The translations under genes were made by a program, and so were the position numbers. Source: Echiichthys vipera (lineage: Eukaryota > Chordata > Actinopteri > Perciformes > Trachinidae). From it: DNA of 64,000 nt. Every line of letters starts with the position of its first letter. The first letter of the stretch is position 1. The notes under the pieces were generated by a model. That model was not told the origin of the DNA. It made no database searches and saw only the letters and a list, made by a program, of their open reading frames with translations. The DNA is taken from assembly GCA_963691815.1 (NCBI GenBank), contig OY829655.1, forward strand, positions 27,911,439 to 27,975,438. The letters run 5' to 3'. Below, in pieces: positions 13,301 through 28,300 of this stretch.

Positions 13301-16300
13301 GAAAGCATCTGTGTGATCTGACAGAGAAAACACAAGTAAAGTGAGGAAAACAACTGCTGATGGTCACCAAGACGATGGTCTTTGGGAAACAGATTGAACA
13401 GGTTTAAACTAATAACAGAGTTTGTTTTATTAAGAGGAAAAAAGATGAATTTCTCTTTTACTGGTGGCAATAATCTTAAAAGTCTCACTCCAGACACCTT
13501 TTGAAGAAGACTCTGCTATGATTAGTATTTTGTTTATCATGGTTTTCCTTCAAAGAATGTAAAAAGAGAAATGTGAGAATGGGCTGGAAGCACGTCTACT
13601 TTTTCTCCCTCCTTAAGAAAGTCACGATCTGGCCTCGCCCTGCCGCCCGCGGCCCGTGCTTGTACTTGGTTGAGACCTGAGACCCTTCGGTGAGAACAAT
13701 AGGTAGGTTTTCATTAGGTTAAAATGTGGCCGCTCGGAAAGTCCCAGGGCACGCCCTCTCAAATGGCCGTCCACTCGCCGTGTTTACGTTACAGAAAAAG
13801 GCCCCAGAGGGATTTAGGAGACTCCGGAGTTGACGTATCACTCTGAAAGGGTTTCGATCGCCAGTGATCAGCTGATCAGTGACATGGCGCCGCTCTGTTC
13901 TTTCTCCAAGTGAGAAATACAGAATAGTTGTATTTTAATTTAAGCTGGCCCATATGACGTCAACTTATGTTCAAGTAACAGGAAAGAAAACACTCCACTC
14001 GAGCTGTAAAGTGTTTGACAGAAAACCTCTACAAATACTGATTAAATGAATAATACAAGAATAGTTTTACATATATACATATTCACAAATCCAAAATCAT
14101 AAAATACTTCCCCTAAAAAAATGTAATCCAGCAATATGAGCCATTTCCACACTTCAGATGGTGTGTGCACAATTACGGTAAGGTTATCAAACATTACGGT
14201 TGTTACTCGTAATAACAATAATCATAGAAGACATCGCCAAAACTGGATTTTTGATGACCTCTACATGCTTGCACCCTGCTTGCACTACGGTGTGTGTGTG
14301 TGTAAATGGGGAAGAGAGCGAGAGAGCGAGAGAGCGAGAAAGAGCGAGAGCGCATTCAGCAAACGGCCGCAGGTCAGAATCCAACCCGGTCACAAGCTCG
14401 TGCAAAGATACACGTGCACAGATAATTTTCTGCACTGTGTTCTTCTACACCACTGGATAAAAAAGTATCTACTCTATTTCGCCGTGTTGTGTTGGCGTCT
14501 GTACTACCACACGTCACATCCCGCTGAGAGCTACATCCAATCAGCAACCAGGCTTCTCTCAGGGTTTGAGCATTGTTTTTTTGGCCCTGCTCCCCCACAG
14601 GGGCGATTCGGCGAGATATACCCGCCTCATTCCGGGTATTCAACCATAGTGGAAATGCACGTATTCTGGCTTCCCCCTGTGGTTGACCGGTGAAACACCA
14701 CCCCTGGGTGCATCCACTGTATGGTTGAACACTTAACCAAACTGACCTGTGCCAAAGAAAACCACGTTGAGCCTCAGGTTGCGGTCGAGGGTTTTGAGGA
14801 CCTGCAGGGCGATTCTCTGGGCCGTGCGCAGAGACTCTCCCCTCATGGACTCAGACGTGTCCAACAACAGGACAACTTCATCGGACGCTGAAGTGGAGTT
14901 GACTTCAAAGTCTGGATAGAAAACCAACATGCTGGCCTAGAGGAGAGAGTGAGAGATGGTTGAGAAGAAAATAACAGATTAATGAAATATGAGGAGGACA
15001 GATGCAGGTGGACAGACCTGGCTGTCCTTGTCAGGGTGCTTCTCCACCCACATCCTGGGCAGGTGGACCTTGGACAGAGTGATTGACAGCTGGAAACCGT
15101 CTTGACCCATGACCTCTCCTGGCAGCACGCTCACCACAGCCTTACAGTCTGTTCTCTGTGGAATCACACAGACGGAAAAAAGCATAAACACGAGGAAGAG
15201 GAAAGGGACGAAGTAGTTTGCAATAAACTACTTTTTAAATGGATTAAACTGTCAAGCGTAGTATCAATAACTCAAATAACATAACAAATGTGTGACTGGG
15301 GGATAATTCAGTATGATAATTTGTCTTTCAATGGAATAGTATCATGATAAGATCATATTTTTTCACTTTTTGCAATATCCATACAAACGGCTTCAATTTC
15401 AAAACTCAAAACTTTTTCTAGGACTTAGGGCGCACTCCCACTGTCCGTCCATCCCGTGCCCCGTGCTTTAGGGTCCTTGTCCCCCCCTCCAGGCCCGTTT
15501 GTACTCACACTACCTGGGCCTCGGAGAATGCTTCTTGCTGCCTATACGTCATCACGCCGTAACACGTCACACACATTGATGACGTCAAGGGCGATGCGTG
15601 GCTTTGTTTCCAGATCTTTCCATAGACCTCGGAGTTTTTGTGCGTCTTGTCGACTGTTTTTGAATCTTTTCATCGACCAAATCTGCAGTAAACACTCCAA
15701 CCCCGCATCACACGAACATGAACCTTTCACCGCCATTGTTTTAAATGTCCGAGCATGGTCCCTCCTTTTTTTTTCTATGTCCCAACAGGCGCACAGGAAA
15801 TGACCTCAGAACCGCCTTAGGCCTCGTGCTCGTACACGTGCGCACGCTCGTGCTCGTTCATGTGCAAACGTGCTTTACAAAAGCCTGCCTCTCCGAAACG
15901 GGCCGTGGCCGGCAAGCGTGCCACAGTTAGACGCGGTACGGTTGCACTCACACTGGTCAAACGAACTAGACTTTAGCCGTGAAACCTGTTTGGGCACGGT
16001 ACGGATGGACAGTGTGAGTGCCCTTAATTCCTTGGTTAGGTTTGATAGACTTCTGTGTATCTGCGTAATTAAAACATGATGAAGAAAATTTGAAAACAAC
16101 CATATTACCTTAATCTTGACTTTGTGAGTGATGCACTGCAGGCCGGTGATCTCATTAGGCATCTCGACTGACATGTCCAGACTGAACTCTCTGAAGGGAA
16201 AGAAACAACACATTGAACACAGCGTCCAGCTGCACACGCTTCAACAGTGAAGGCAAGGACACACTTTTCTATCCAAATGCTTCACTGAATGAATGACAAA

Positions 16301-19300
16301 TGATCAACAAGTGTCATGGATTATTGGATTATCTCATCTCATCTCAACTTCAGCCTCTTATCCGGGGTCGTGTCGCGGGGGCAGCAGCTTTAGCAGGGGA
16401 CCCCAAACTTCCCTTTCCCGGGCCACATTAACCAGCTCTAACTGGGGGATCCTGGGGCGTTCCCAGGCCAGTGTGGAGATATAATCTCTCCACCTGGTCC
16501 TGGGTCTTCCCCGAGGCCTCCCCCTAGCTCTACGTGCCTGGAACACCTCCCTTGGGAGGCGCCCAGGGGGCATCCTCATCTAGTTAATAGATTGAGTGCT
16601 TCACCACTGAACATTCAGCTCCAACAGCCAAAATACAAGGTGAACGGCTGCAGCAGGTTTTCTTTTTTACCTGTTAGACTCCGTAGGAAGCGCGTTGTTG
16701 CTGTTTTAATAGATCAGCACATTGCCCTCTGGTACAATAAGTATCTTCATCATTTACAGGTTGTACTCGTATTTTACACAGATTTTTGTAGTTTTCATCC
16801 GTTAGGAAACTACATAGCTGCACGCAGAAAAAGAAAAAATAGACGAGACGCTTAAAAATAGAGTTTGCGCGCAGCTTCAATTGGATACACCACATGCTCT
16901 GCTACGGGCATCCTGCGGCATGTACACAGCCCACATATTTCACTGTAAATATGGAGTTCAGGGAACAAGGATCTCAATGATTAAACATTAAGTTAAAACA
17001 TACATTTCATTAAAGTTCAAAACACATAGGATAGCTCACCTCGCCTCATCAGTCACACACACCTTCTCCACAGTGACCTGACGAGAAAAGAAGGTATTTA
17101 ACTTTCAATGCAGAGCCACTCGCATAAAGAGAAAGACATTACTCATACATTTAATGCATGTTAAAAGGAAAATAAGGTGCAATAAGATGCAAATACATGC
17201 AAACACTGCACAAAAGTAGACTCGGCTGTGATTGTTTTTTTGTAAATGTTAGTATGGACCTCCCGTCCCGGCCCTCCTTACTTGTGTGGTCTGGTTGAGC
17301 GCTGCACTCTCCTGCCACGGAGCCACGCTCCCGGGCAGCGAGAAGAGAATACTCCCGTCCCTGACGATCATTTCGGACACAAATGTGACTTTAATGAGGA
17401 CGGTCGCACCGGGCGGCAGGTTGCCCACACTGATGGTGAACACATCCTGCAGCGAGAAGAAAAAACTACGACCTTACAAAACAGTTGTTGCAAAGTAGGA
17501 GGAGCCATTTTGGGAAAATCAACATCAACTGCACTAGAACACATCTGGTTCTTTGGGGGACAAATATATTCCTGTTAACTATGACTCCCAAGATGCAATT
17601 TGGCAGGTTGCCACATTTCGTTCACAAATGCAACAAAGAAGTGTTCTGAATTTGTCACCACTGGATTCTTCTCCATGACAAGGGTGACGCTGAGGCTCAT
17701 GGGTATCAATTTAGTGATTTCATGACATTAATGAGGTGCTGTGAAAAAGAGTGATGAAGCACTCTGCTATTCTGATGAGTCTAATATTTCAGGATTAAAG
17801 AGGTCTAGATTTAGAGCTTGAATCAGCACGATGTTGTGTGTCTGAGGGGTGGACCTACGGGGGCGTCCTGGTCCATGAGGTAGGCTCCGTGACCTTTCTC
17901 AATAGCCCGCTTGTACTCCTTGCGAGCCGTCTCTTTCTCTTTCACCTGAGAGCCAAAAAAAGAGACAAAAACAAGGTTGAGCTGGATTTACAAGTAATCC
18001 ACAAAGTGAGTTTTGCTGATTTTCATACTGCAATGACAATGTAATCACTGAGCAGTCAATAAAACAATCCAATACAGATGGTATCACTGTCATACTGAAC
18101 ATGTGGTGTGATAAAAAGGATGCAAACTTCAAATATTGTTTAAAGACTGCTGAGAATAAAGATGCATAATAATGAGATAATCTGTGATAAGGTCAGTAAA
18201 GTTACATTACCTGTCCTACCACATGTTTCCCATTGATGAAAGCTTCAAAGCCGCACACTGCTGCAGAATCATCCAACGGGAAAACGTACTTTGCCTCAAT
18301 AGGCACAGAGCTCAGATTGGTGTACTGTTGGAAAATGATGACCTTAAAAAAAGAGGGCAGATGTCAGCGCTTCTGTATTGAGCGAGTAAACTCAGATCAA
18401 CCAGCTGTGATCTATTTCACCTGAGACAGCAGATCCATAAGTTTGCACTTCACGTGGACGGCCTGCAGAGGGAGCTGCTGACCGTCGCTGCCCAGCAGTC
18501 CGGCCTTCACGTCCTCCAGCGGGTTTTTAATGCCGTCAACGCCGTCGTTCTCCAACGTCAAGTCCAGAGCTACACAAACCAAGACACGCAAGACAAAACA
18601 CATGTTTCTTTGCTTGCAATACAATCAAAGCGTTATAGGAAATCCCTTCATATTACAAATCAATTAAGTACTTCATGACATGAATGTGAAAATAATCCGC
18701 ACTTCAGGTTCACATCGTTTACAGTTAATTTACAGTTGCAGACTTGATCTGTTCAGTCATGGATGTGATTAAGACAAAACATCTCATCTCATCTCATCTT
18801 CAGCCTCTTATCCGGGGTCGGGTCGCGGGGGCAGCAGATTTAGCAGGGGACCCCAAACTTCCCTTTCCCGGGCCACATTAACCAGCTCTAACTGGGGGAT
18901 CCTGAGGCGTTCCAAGGCCAGTGTGGAGATATAATCTCTCCACCTAGTCCTGGGTCTTCCCCGAGGCCTCCTCCCAGCTGGACGTGCCTGGAACACCTCC
19001 CTAGGGAGGCGCCCAGGGTTCATCCTTACTAGATGATCCTGAACCACCTCAACTGGCTCCTTTTAACACAAAGGAGCAGCGGCTCTACTCCGAGTTCCTC
19101 ACGGATGCTGAACTTCTCCCCCTCTCTCTAAGGGAGACTCCAGCCCCCCTCCTGAGGAAACACATTTCGGCCGCTTGTACCCTCGACCTGGTTCTTTGGT
19201 TCATGACCCAGCTTTCATGACCACAGGTGAGGGTAAGAACCAAGATTGACCGGTAGATCGAGAGCTTTTCCTTCCTCAACGGTGCGGTAGAAAGTTCTAC

Positions 19301-22300
19301 TTCAAAATGGTTTTGGCAACATGGAACCACCCTCAGGAATGAAATATAATGCCTTTATAAGCGGTAGGCAAAAGATGAAACAGCTGTCCTCTCATCTGGG
19401 TGGAAAATTTAAAACTCTGCCTTTCCTGCCGTCTAAAGTAAAACACACACACACATAATTCAGCTAAGTGGACCAGGTTAATGTACTATAATTATCCAAA
19501 CTCTAGTGAAAAGACAACGTGACGATCACCGCGACACAATATGGTGTGTAACAATGTCAGATTTTAAGGTCATTTAAACTGCTAACCCTTGAGAAGAGCG
19601 ACAGGTATTCGGTGCTCACCTTTGTCAGAGGAGGAGGGCAGAAGGACAGCAGGACTGAACTCCTTCACTTGCTCTCCCTTGATGCTGAACTGAACCACGT
19701 ATTTCAGTTTCACCTGATCAGGACTGTACACCACGTACTCGTCATCCTGGAGCACGAGTGTAATTACAAAATGGTAAGAGTGCACACAGACAGAGACTTC
19801 CAGATGTGTAAAGGCTGAGAGATGCCAAATATTAATGGTAACAGGTGTATCTTGGCTGTAAATCAACTCGATTGGTTCACATTGTCACGATTTACGACTG
19901 ATCTGCGTCTGATATTATGAATGAAAATCAGATTAGGGGCAAATATTTATATATATTTATCTTTTCTGTGTACGTTCACATGCTACGTTCACACCTACCT
20001 CAAACTCAGAGTGTGTTTTCGGGGTGCCGCGGACCCCGTGCACACTGTGGTGTCCCTCGGGGGCCTGGGTCAACGTGAGGTCTCTCCTGGTCACGTCCTT
20101 GCATCTCCCCAACGCCACATCGCACACCAACAGCAGCCGAGAGCCGTCCGTCTCACTGGGCTTGGAGTATTTCAAACTGGTGCTGTGAAGGGAAGATGCA
20201 AATGATGCAAATGAGGGCCGCAGGATCACCGCTTGTTATATTTCAAGGCAATATGTCAAGTAAACCTCGGCACTGCGGATTTTCTTCTCACCTCACAGCA
20301 TCACTGAAGTAGATTCCACTGCCCAGATTACCAACGTCTGTCCTCTCAACCCCATGGTGCTCCTCTACAACACGTGGCAGAAGCAGACCACTGAAGAAAG
20401 AGTGAAAATACTGAGTTACAAAGTAAAAGTCCAAGACGGGTTGTTTTAAATGGTCAGTTGAGCACTACACTGTACCTGACAGCATTATTATAACATCACA
20501 TCACTATGTAATATATGCATTAACAGAAAGAAGACATGATTATTACTGTGCGGTACCTCGATCACTTGATTTAAACAGTGAAAATGTTAAGAAACTGTCT
20601 CAAATACTGTAAAGTATCTTTGCACAAGACTCCGCTCCAAATAGAAACTGAACTCAGTGAAACCGATATTGTGAAAACTGCCCTTAAAGAGATGTTTGGT
20701 CGATTTGAATAATTTAAAGCTCTGTGTCGTGGCAATGTGTGTGCAGATGAACGTGTTTGGCTTCTTTCTGTTGCTGCAGTGCACGGAGCATCATAGGTCT
20801 GCTGAGATACACAGGACGTCATCAAGATCTGCTGGAGGACCTCCACCTCTACATCTCATCTCATCTTCAGCCTCTTATCCGGGGTCGGGTCGCGGGGGCA
20901 GCAGCTTTAGCAGGGGACCCCAAACTTCCCTTTCCCGGGCCACATTAACCAGCTCTAACTGGGGGATCCTGAGGCGTTCCCAGGCCAGTGTGGAGATCTA
21001 ATCTCTCCACCTGGTCCTGGGTCTTCCCCGAGGCCTCCTCCCAGCTGGACGTGCCTGGAACACCTCCCTAGGGAGGCGCCCAGGGTTCATCCTTATTAGA
21101 TGATCCTGAACCACCTCAGCTGGCTCCTTTCAACGCAAAGGAGCAGCGGCTCGACTCCGAGTCCCTCACGGACGGAGACTCTAGCCCCCCTCCTGAGAAA
21201 ACCCATTTCGGCCGCTTGTACCCGCGACCTCGTTCTTTTGGTCCTGACCCAGCTTTCATGACCACAGGTGAGGGTAGGAACAAAGATTGACCGGTGGATC
21301 GAGAGCTTTGCCTTCCGGCTCAGCTCTCTTTTCGTCCTCTGCTACCGGAGCGAGATTTCCACCACGGAGAGAAACCAAACACAGTTCATCTGCACACACC
21401 GCTGTTATGAGAAAAGCCCATCAACAAAGATTAGATACCAACAGGTTTTGGCTTTTCTCCGTGGTTGTATTTGCTGCAGAAAAGGACTGTGCTCTACGCG
21501 CACAAAACACAGGCTGCCAGAGAGACAGACCCAGAGCTCAGGGCACTTCACTGTTTATACAAAACATGAACACATAGTCTGCGTTCAGCTGGGTGACATA
21601 CAAGATAAGTCAGTCACAGTCACATTCATGTCATACTAAGTATCTCATAAGATACACAGAGCTGATCATTTGATGCCCAGATAAAGAACTTCTGCATCAC
21701 GAGGATATAAGGAAAGTGTTTTTTCCTGTGTTTTAAAACCTGAAACATGTCAATTGTAATTTTCCGTCACAGTGCCATGACACAGAGCTGGATTCAAACC
21801 TGGGAAGTATCCCTTTAATCAAACTTAAAAGCCAAATAACACCTTTAAATTCAAACAGAATGTGTAATGTTCTGCTGGTGGTACATTTTGTTTCATCAGT
21901 TTCTGTGCGAGAACGCCTGGAATTATCTAACAACAACAATTTAACTTTGACAGACGACCTGAAGCTCCTGCTCAATTAGTTAAGATGTGATATAAGTGAT
22001 TAAAAGTATTTAGTAAATTTGTGCGCGGACGTGCGTGCGCTCTCACCGAGACAAGACTCCCACAAAGTTGCTGGGGCTGGAGGAATGCAGGAGGGGTTTA
22101 ACGTTCCCGACCTCGCTCCTAAACGTCTGAAGCTCCACCCCCCTGCTGACGCGCAGCACCTGCCGGACCTGCACCTTGCTGCAAAGCACAGTTGGAAACA
22201 TGGGGCAGTGAGATGCCACACTCACCTGAAATTATATTTACATGGATGCACGATAGATCGCCTTAAATGAGAACACAAATAACAGGTGGTGTGTTTGTAT

Positions 22301-25300
22301 CTGCAACAGGTTTTGTGAATAAAAGGTGTTTTTTTGGGTTTTGAAGTGCTAAATCAATGCAAATGGGTTCTGCTTCATATCAAAGGTAAAAGGACTTGAG
22401 TCGGCACGCTACCTGTCCTGCAGCAGAGCTGTCACAGCCTGAAACTCTGAGGTGCCGGGAGGAAGTGTCTCAATGCTGCACCTCAGAGCGCGGTACTTCC
22501 CCAGGCACGACGGCGCTGGGCTTCTCAGAGTCATCTCGCTCACATTGAGAACATCTCGGATTAACTTGACAAAAAGACATGATCGTGTTCACGTTAGCCA
22601 GGATCAGCACAGGGGACGGTGGTGACTATGTTGGTCTAAGTGCATGTGCTCTTATTCTGGTGTTTGTGCATGCGTGTGAATGCTGCGTTACCTGACAGAG
22701 GTCCAGTTTCTGAGAGATGAACTTGGCGGTGGGAAACAGGTGGTAGGACAGGCTCTGTATGTGCGGCAGCAGGCTGTAGACCTCGAGGAGCAGAGACACC
22801 ACCTCATCAAGACTTTCCTCCCTCCGTTTCCTCTGAGCCTGAAGCAACAAACCCTCCGCCCTGCTCACCTACACGCGAGAAGCGCGGAGACGAGGGTCAT
22901 TGTAATGAGGAGCTGTTTTTTTTTTTTAGTAGTTTGAGAGCAAAAACAAATCCACAGAGAAAACCTTACATCATTGAGGCTGAGCTTGTTGATGGGAACT
23001 CGGAGGATGTTGCCGAGGCAGCCCAGCGCCTCCGTCCACAGCAGCTCCACAAACACGCCCACTTCCTGCGATAGGCTTCCCGTGTTCAGCTTCTCCTCCA
23101 GCAGCAGCTGTACGTCCAACACGGCACATGTAAATCAACCGTCCAGCAGCAGAGACTCTTAAGGCTACAGTTATCAGAACAAAGTCTAGTGTTTCTCATC
23201 AGTAATATGTGTAAACAGTCAGACCTGCTGGAGGGGCGCGGAGCCCAGGTCGCAGGCCTGTGGAGGGGTGTTGTTCCTCAGCTGCAGACCAGCAGCCTGC
23301 AGCGCCTCTCTCTGGGCCTTGTACACGTCCAGAGCCTCCTCTGAGGTGGACAGGAACACCAGCACATCCCTCACCGCCGCCTTCTGTTAGCACAAACACA
23401 GACGCACGTTTTGAAATGAGTTGCGTCCCAAATTGTGATTTACTGTTACTCTCATGGGGCTAAATCATGATGACTCTCGCTTGGGAACTTGGGAAATCTG
23501 GTTTCATTTGACAGTTCAGTGTGACATGGTGGACTAAACACCGTTTTAGAAGATTAAGATATTTATTAGACCTTTATTAGTCCCACAAAGGGGAAATTTC
23601 CTTATCAAAGGATAAGATTCTGGATGCTGATGACACTATTTTGGTGCACAAATATTAAATTCCACATCGGGTTAACACTATTGCAAATACATTTGAATTC
23701 AACATCATAATACAATATTTTAAGACATAAAAGAAAATACTATTTTAAACAGGTGACTAAGGGAGATTAATGAAATGGTTTAGCACTATAATCAGATTTT
23801 TTGAGAGTTTAAACGCACAGAGTAAGTGAGGCAGTGATCATCATCAGTGAAATACAGGCATATCAATTAAACAATAAAATATTCAAAGAAAAATGGTTCA
23901 TTATTACATCAATATACTGTACTAACTGCACTATCAAGCTCTCACAAATGATTAAATATTGCTACATTTTCTAACAAACAGAGTAATATATGAGCAGACA
24001 TGCAGTAAGAGCAGTAACCTACAGAAAGACTTCATACGGGGCGGCCGGTGTGACAGTGGTTAGAGCAGTCGCTGCATGTAAAGAGACTCCGACCCCCTCT
24101 CCCTCTCTCACCCAATTTCCTGTCTGCCCTATAGAATAAAAGCTTGAAACACTGCCACAAAAAAACAAAGTAAATGAGGTGTGGTGGTTAGCACTATCGC
24201 CTCACAGCGGGAGGGTTCCTGGTTCGCATCCCGGCTGGGGCCCTTCTGTGTGGAGTTTGCATGTTCTCCCTGTGTCTGCGTGGGTTTTCTCCGGGTTCTC
24301 CGGTTTCCTCCCACAGTCCAAAGACGTGCAGGTGTTCGGTTCATTGATGACTCTAAATCACCCGTAGGTGTGAATGGTTGTCTGTCTCTGTTCGTCTCTA
24401 TGTGTCCTGTGATAGACTGGCGTCCTGTTCAGGGTGGACCCCGCCTCACGCCCGATGTCAGCTGGGACCGACTCCAGCCCCCCGTGACCCCGACAGGGAC
24501 AAGCGGCTGAAGATGAATGATGAATAATAAGAATAATGACTTCATACCTTGGCTCCTATATCGTCCTTCCAGTACCGGACCACGCGGAACTGCCATCCTC
24601 TCTCTGCTCTGTGGCTCTGTAGCTCCAGCACACACCAAGTGTTGCTGTTGATCTTGAGAGAAATGCACATTATTATTAATAAACAGTATTTCTGGCACTG
24701 CTGTAGGAGGAGGAAAGAGTCAAACTGTAGCTTTACCTTTTCAAAGACTGAATACTTGGCCACTTGAAAATGATCCGGATACGTTGGAAGATCCGAATCG
24801 GCTTCAGTGTAAATTCTGTGACGAGAGGAAACTTTTTATTATTTTTAAACTCTTGTCATTGTTAATTAATTTCTCTCGATGAATCAATTAGTTGTTTGGT
24901 CTATAACGTGTCAGAAAATTGTGACAAATGTGGATCAGTATTGCCCAAGATGACGTCCACAAGCGTCGTGTTCTGTCCACAACTCAAAGAGATTCAGTTT
25001 GCTGTCACAGTAAAGAGGAAAGACCCCAGGAAACATCATTTAAGAGGTTAAAAACGGAGAATTTTGACTTTTTTTCTTTCAAAACGATGAATCCATTATC
25101 AAAATAGTTGGCGATTAACTGTATAGTTGACAACGAATCCATAGTTTGATTGATCGTTGCAGCTCCGGGTGTTTACTCCGGTTGCTACGCCACCATCACA
25201 GTCAACGTCAGCGAGACGACGACAAGACACAATCAGTTAAGTGCAGTGGCAAGACACAAATGGTAAGTGACACAACATAAATGATCTAACTGCTATGGAT

Positions 25301-28300
25301 GGGGGGGCTACACGGTGGTGTGGTGGTTAGCACTGTCGCCTCTGTCATAGCGAGAGGGTTCCTGGTTCGAATCCCAGCTGGGGCCCTTCTGTGTGGAGTT
25401 TGCATGTTCTCCCCGTGTCTGCGTGTGTTTTCTCCGGGTTCTCCGGTTTCCTCCCACAGTCCAAAGACGTGCAGGTGTTCGGTTCATTGATGACTCTAAA
25501 TCACCCGTAGGTGTGAATGGTTGTCTGTCTCTGTTCGTCTCTATGTGTCCTGTGATAGACTGGCGTCCTGTCCAGGGTGGACCCCGCCTCACACCCGATG
25601 TCAGCTGGGATTAGCTCCAGCCCCCCCCGACCCCGACAGGGACAAGCGGTTGAAGATGAATGAATGAATGTAAACAATTGATGTTTCAGCAGATTACTGT
25701 GAAAGAGTAGTGTCTGTGAAACATCAGCAGCCAACGATGTGTGAATATAATAAGTTGGGTTTTTGTTTTAGTGCAAAACGCTCACATACCTTTGTGACAA
25801 AAGGTCAAAAAGGTATGTGAGCAACGGTTACTCTCCACGTGGTGCGATTGCTTCTTCAAATAGAGACTGTAACACTGAGATCTGAAGGAAGCACAGTGTA
25901 AAATAATTCTTATGGTGTGAAAACGCTTTTCTCTTTAGTCTGTGACTGAAGGAGCAGAGACTGCTGGAAGACCAAACCCTCATGATAAAGTTCTCACCCT
26001 TTTATTGTAACTAGGCAAAGTCACGCCGCATTGACTGATGCTAAAGAACGTCTTTAAAACGTCCGACCCTTAGATTTCACTGTACGTTATAGTCACGTCC
26101 AGGCTAACACGAGGATGATTGATGTACACACCTGAACTTCTCCAGCACGTCTCCGCTCCTCTCCGGTGACTCTGCCCTCTGAGTCAGCCCGACAGGCTCA
26201 GCAACACCTTTGCTCGTTGGTACTTTGGACCCTAGCACGCACGCACACGCACGCACACACACACACACACACACACACAGGAATGACACACCTCACATAA
26301 CATGCATTATCTCCGGTATGCATTTAAACCTGAGTACACACAGGTAAGCAGAGTGACATGTGGATTCAGACAAATACACTTGTTACACAAACACTGCTGC
26401 AAGTTTGTTACACGTTCAGGTTTTCTCTTCAGAGCTGATTCAAAGCACAGTAATGCACACGCCCTTTGTCCAACCTGACGGCTGCTACGGAGCTCAGCCT
26501 GCCACACTGTGCTTTTAGTCAGAATACCAACGCGTTTCCACAAAGAACCGGGAGGACAAAAGTACCGACAGGACAATAAACCGACCCGTTTCTGTGCCAA
26601 GTGATCATGAGTCATTGTGTCAGAAGTGGCCGGAGTCCTGATTCTGATATCTACCCTCTCTAACAGACACCGTAAATACAAAGTGAATGATCAGCATTTT
26701 ATCCTGCCACCTCTACGTTCGCTCAGCAGCAAACTCTGCACGGTTTAAAAACACACTTCATTTAAGTTTAATACATAAATAACATGCATTTATATATATT
26801 TATTGTGCTAATGCCAGCTTTGGCAGCAGTGTGATGTCCTTTTGTACATCACAAATAAAATGGAATTGAATTATAATGTACATCAACTGGGTTCACTTCA
26901 ATGTCAAACACTTTGCTCAGGTGAATTTCAGCCACAATGTGCAATACTAATATTTCCCTCTGCGCCTTGGTGTGCATTTAAAAACATGGTTATATATTGT
27001 TCCTGTTATTCTTCCTGTTATAATCTATCACCTTAGCTGTGCTTGTTTCTATTATTCTGCTGTATTAACTGCCATAACACACAAGTCATATTCACATTAC
27101 TATAGATATTATTATAGTTACTGGAAGTGTGTCTGTCTCTGTCTTTGTGTCTGTCTTTGTCTCTCTGTCCATCTGTCCGTCTTTTCTCTCTCTCTCTCCT
27201 TCTCTTCCTCCCTCCGGTGCAGACAGATGTCCGTCTTCCACAGAGCTGGGTCTGTCTGACGTTCCTGTCTGTTATAGTGAAGGTTTTCAACGCCACCGTA
27301 CTCTACGGGGGAATTGTTGGGTCTCTGTAAATCATAAATAAGTCACAGAGTGTGGTCTTTACCTACTCTGTAAAGTGTCCTGAGATAACTTTGGTTATGA
27401 TTTGGCACTATAAATAAAATTGAATTGAATTGTTTATTTAGTTCATATTTTTCTACAACTTATTGTTTCTTATTGATGCGTCTTCTTTGTTTGCTGCTGT
27501 AATAAGGAAGTTTCCCCTTTGTGGCACTAATAAAGAAATATCTTCATTTATAATCCATAAAAAGTACAAAAGTATTATCTGCAAAATGCCCTTAAAGTAT
27601 CAAAAGTTAGAGTTTATCCCATTATTATAGAATATAAAGCCCATTATGAGTATTCTATTGTTATAGTGGAGCAACACTAAAGGCAGTTTGGTGGCACTGT
27701 AACTGTCCTTTTTATTGTTTTTAGCTACTTTTAATTGTTAATTTGATTTTTTTACTGTTTACATAGACTATTATTAATTTTCTGCATCTGTTATTGAGGC
27801 CTTTTTATTATTTTTTGTTATTTTATCTCAGTTGTGGGGAACAGTATCACAAAAAAATAAAAATGTTAAATACAAACATTTTCCAAAAACAACTCAGATA
27901 AGAATTACAAAATGATTTTAAGAAAAACTATTTTAAAGGCATCATGATGAAATGAGAATATATTTCAGTGACTTGCTATAGACTATACGTTTTATCGTAT
28001 AGTCACTTCATGTGCAGCCGACGACGGTATTTTTGTTATTTACACCTCATGAGCCACGTCCACATACAATAAAATACCTAATACGCAGTGAGAACATGAG
28101 ACATTGCAGCATATTTGAGGCGCGTGCTGTTTTGCATCCATCATGTGCATTTGGGAAACAACTGCTGCCTCTAACTATAATACCTTGATGCGAGAGCGGA
28201 CTTCGCTTTAGTGAGTGAAGTGGAAGAGGAGGTGAAACATCAGAGGGAGAGGAAGTGTCCAGCTTGTATTCATCCACAGGCAGAAGAACTCCCCTCTCCA

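Noticed and set aside
16358..16579. Conserved ORF GRPRGRPRTRWRDYISTLAW as a gene
   Set aside because: It recurs at every LINE tail in the window; a retrotransposon remnant.
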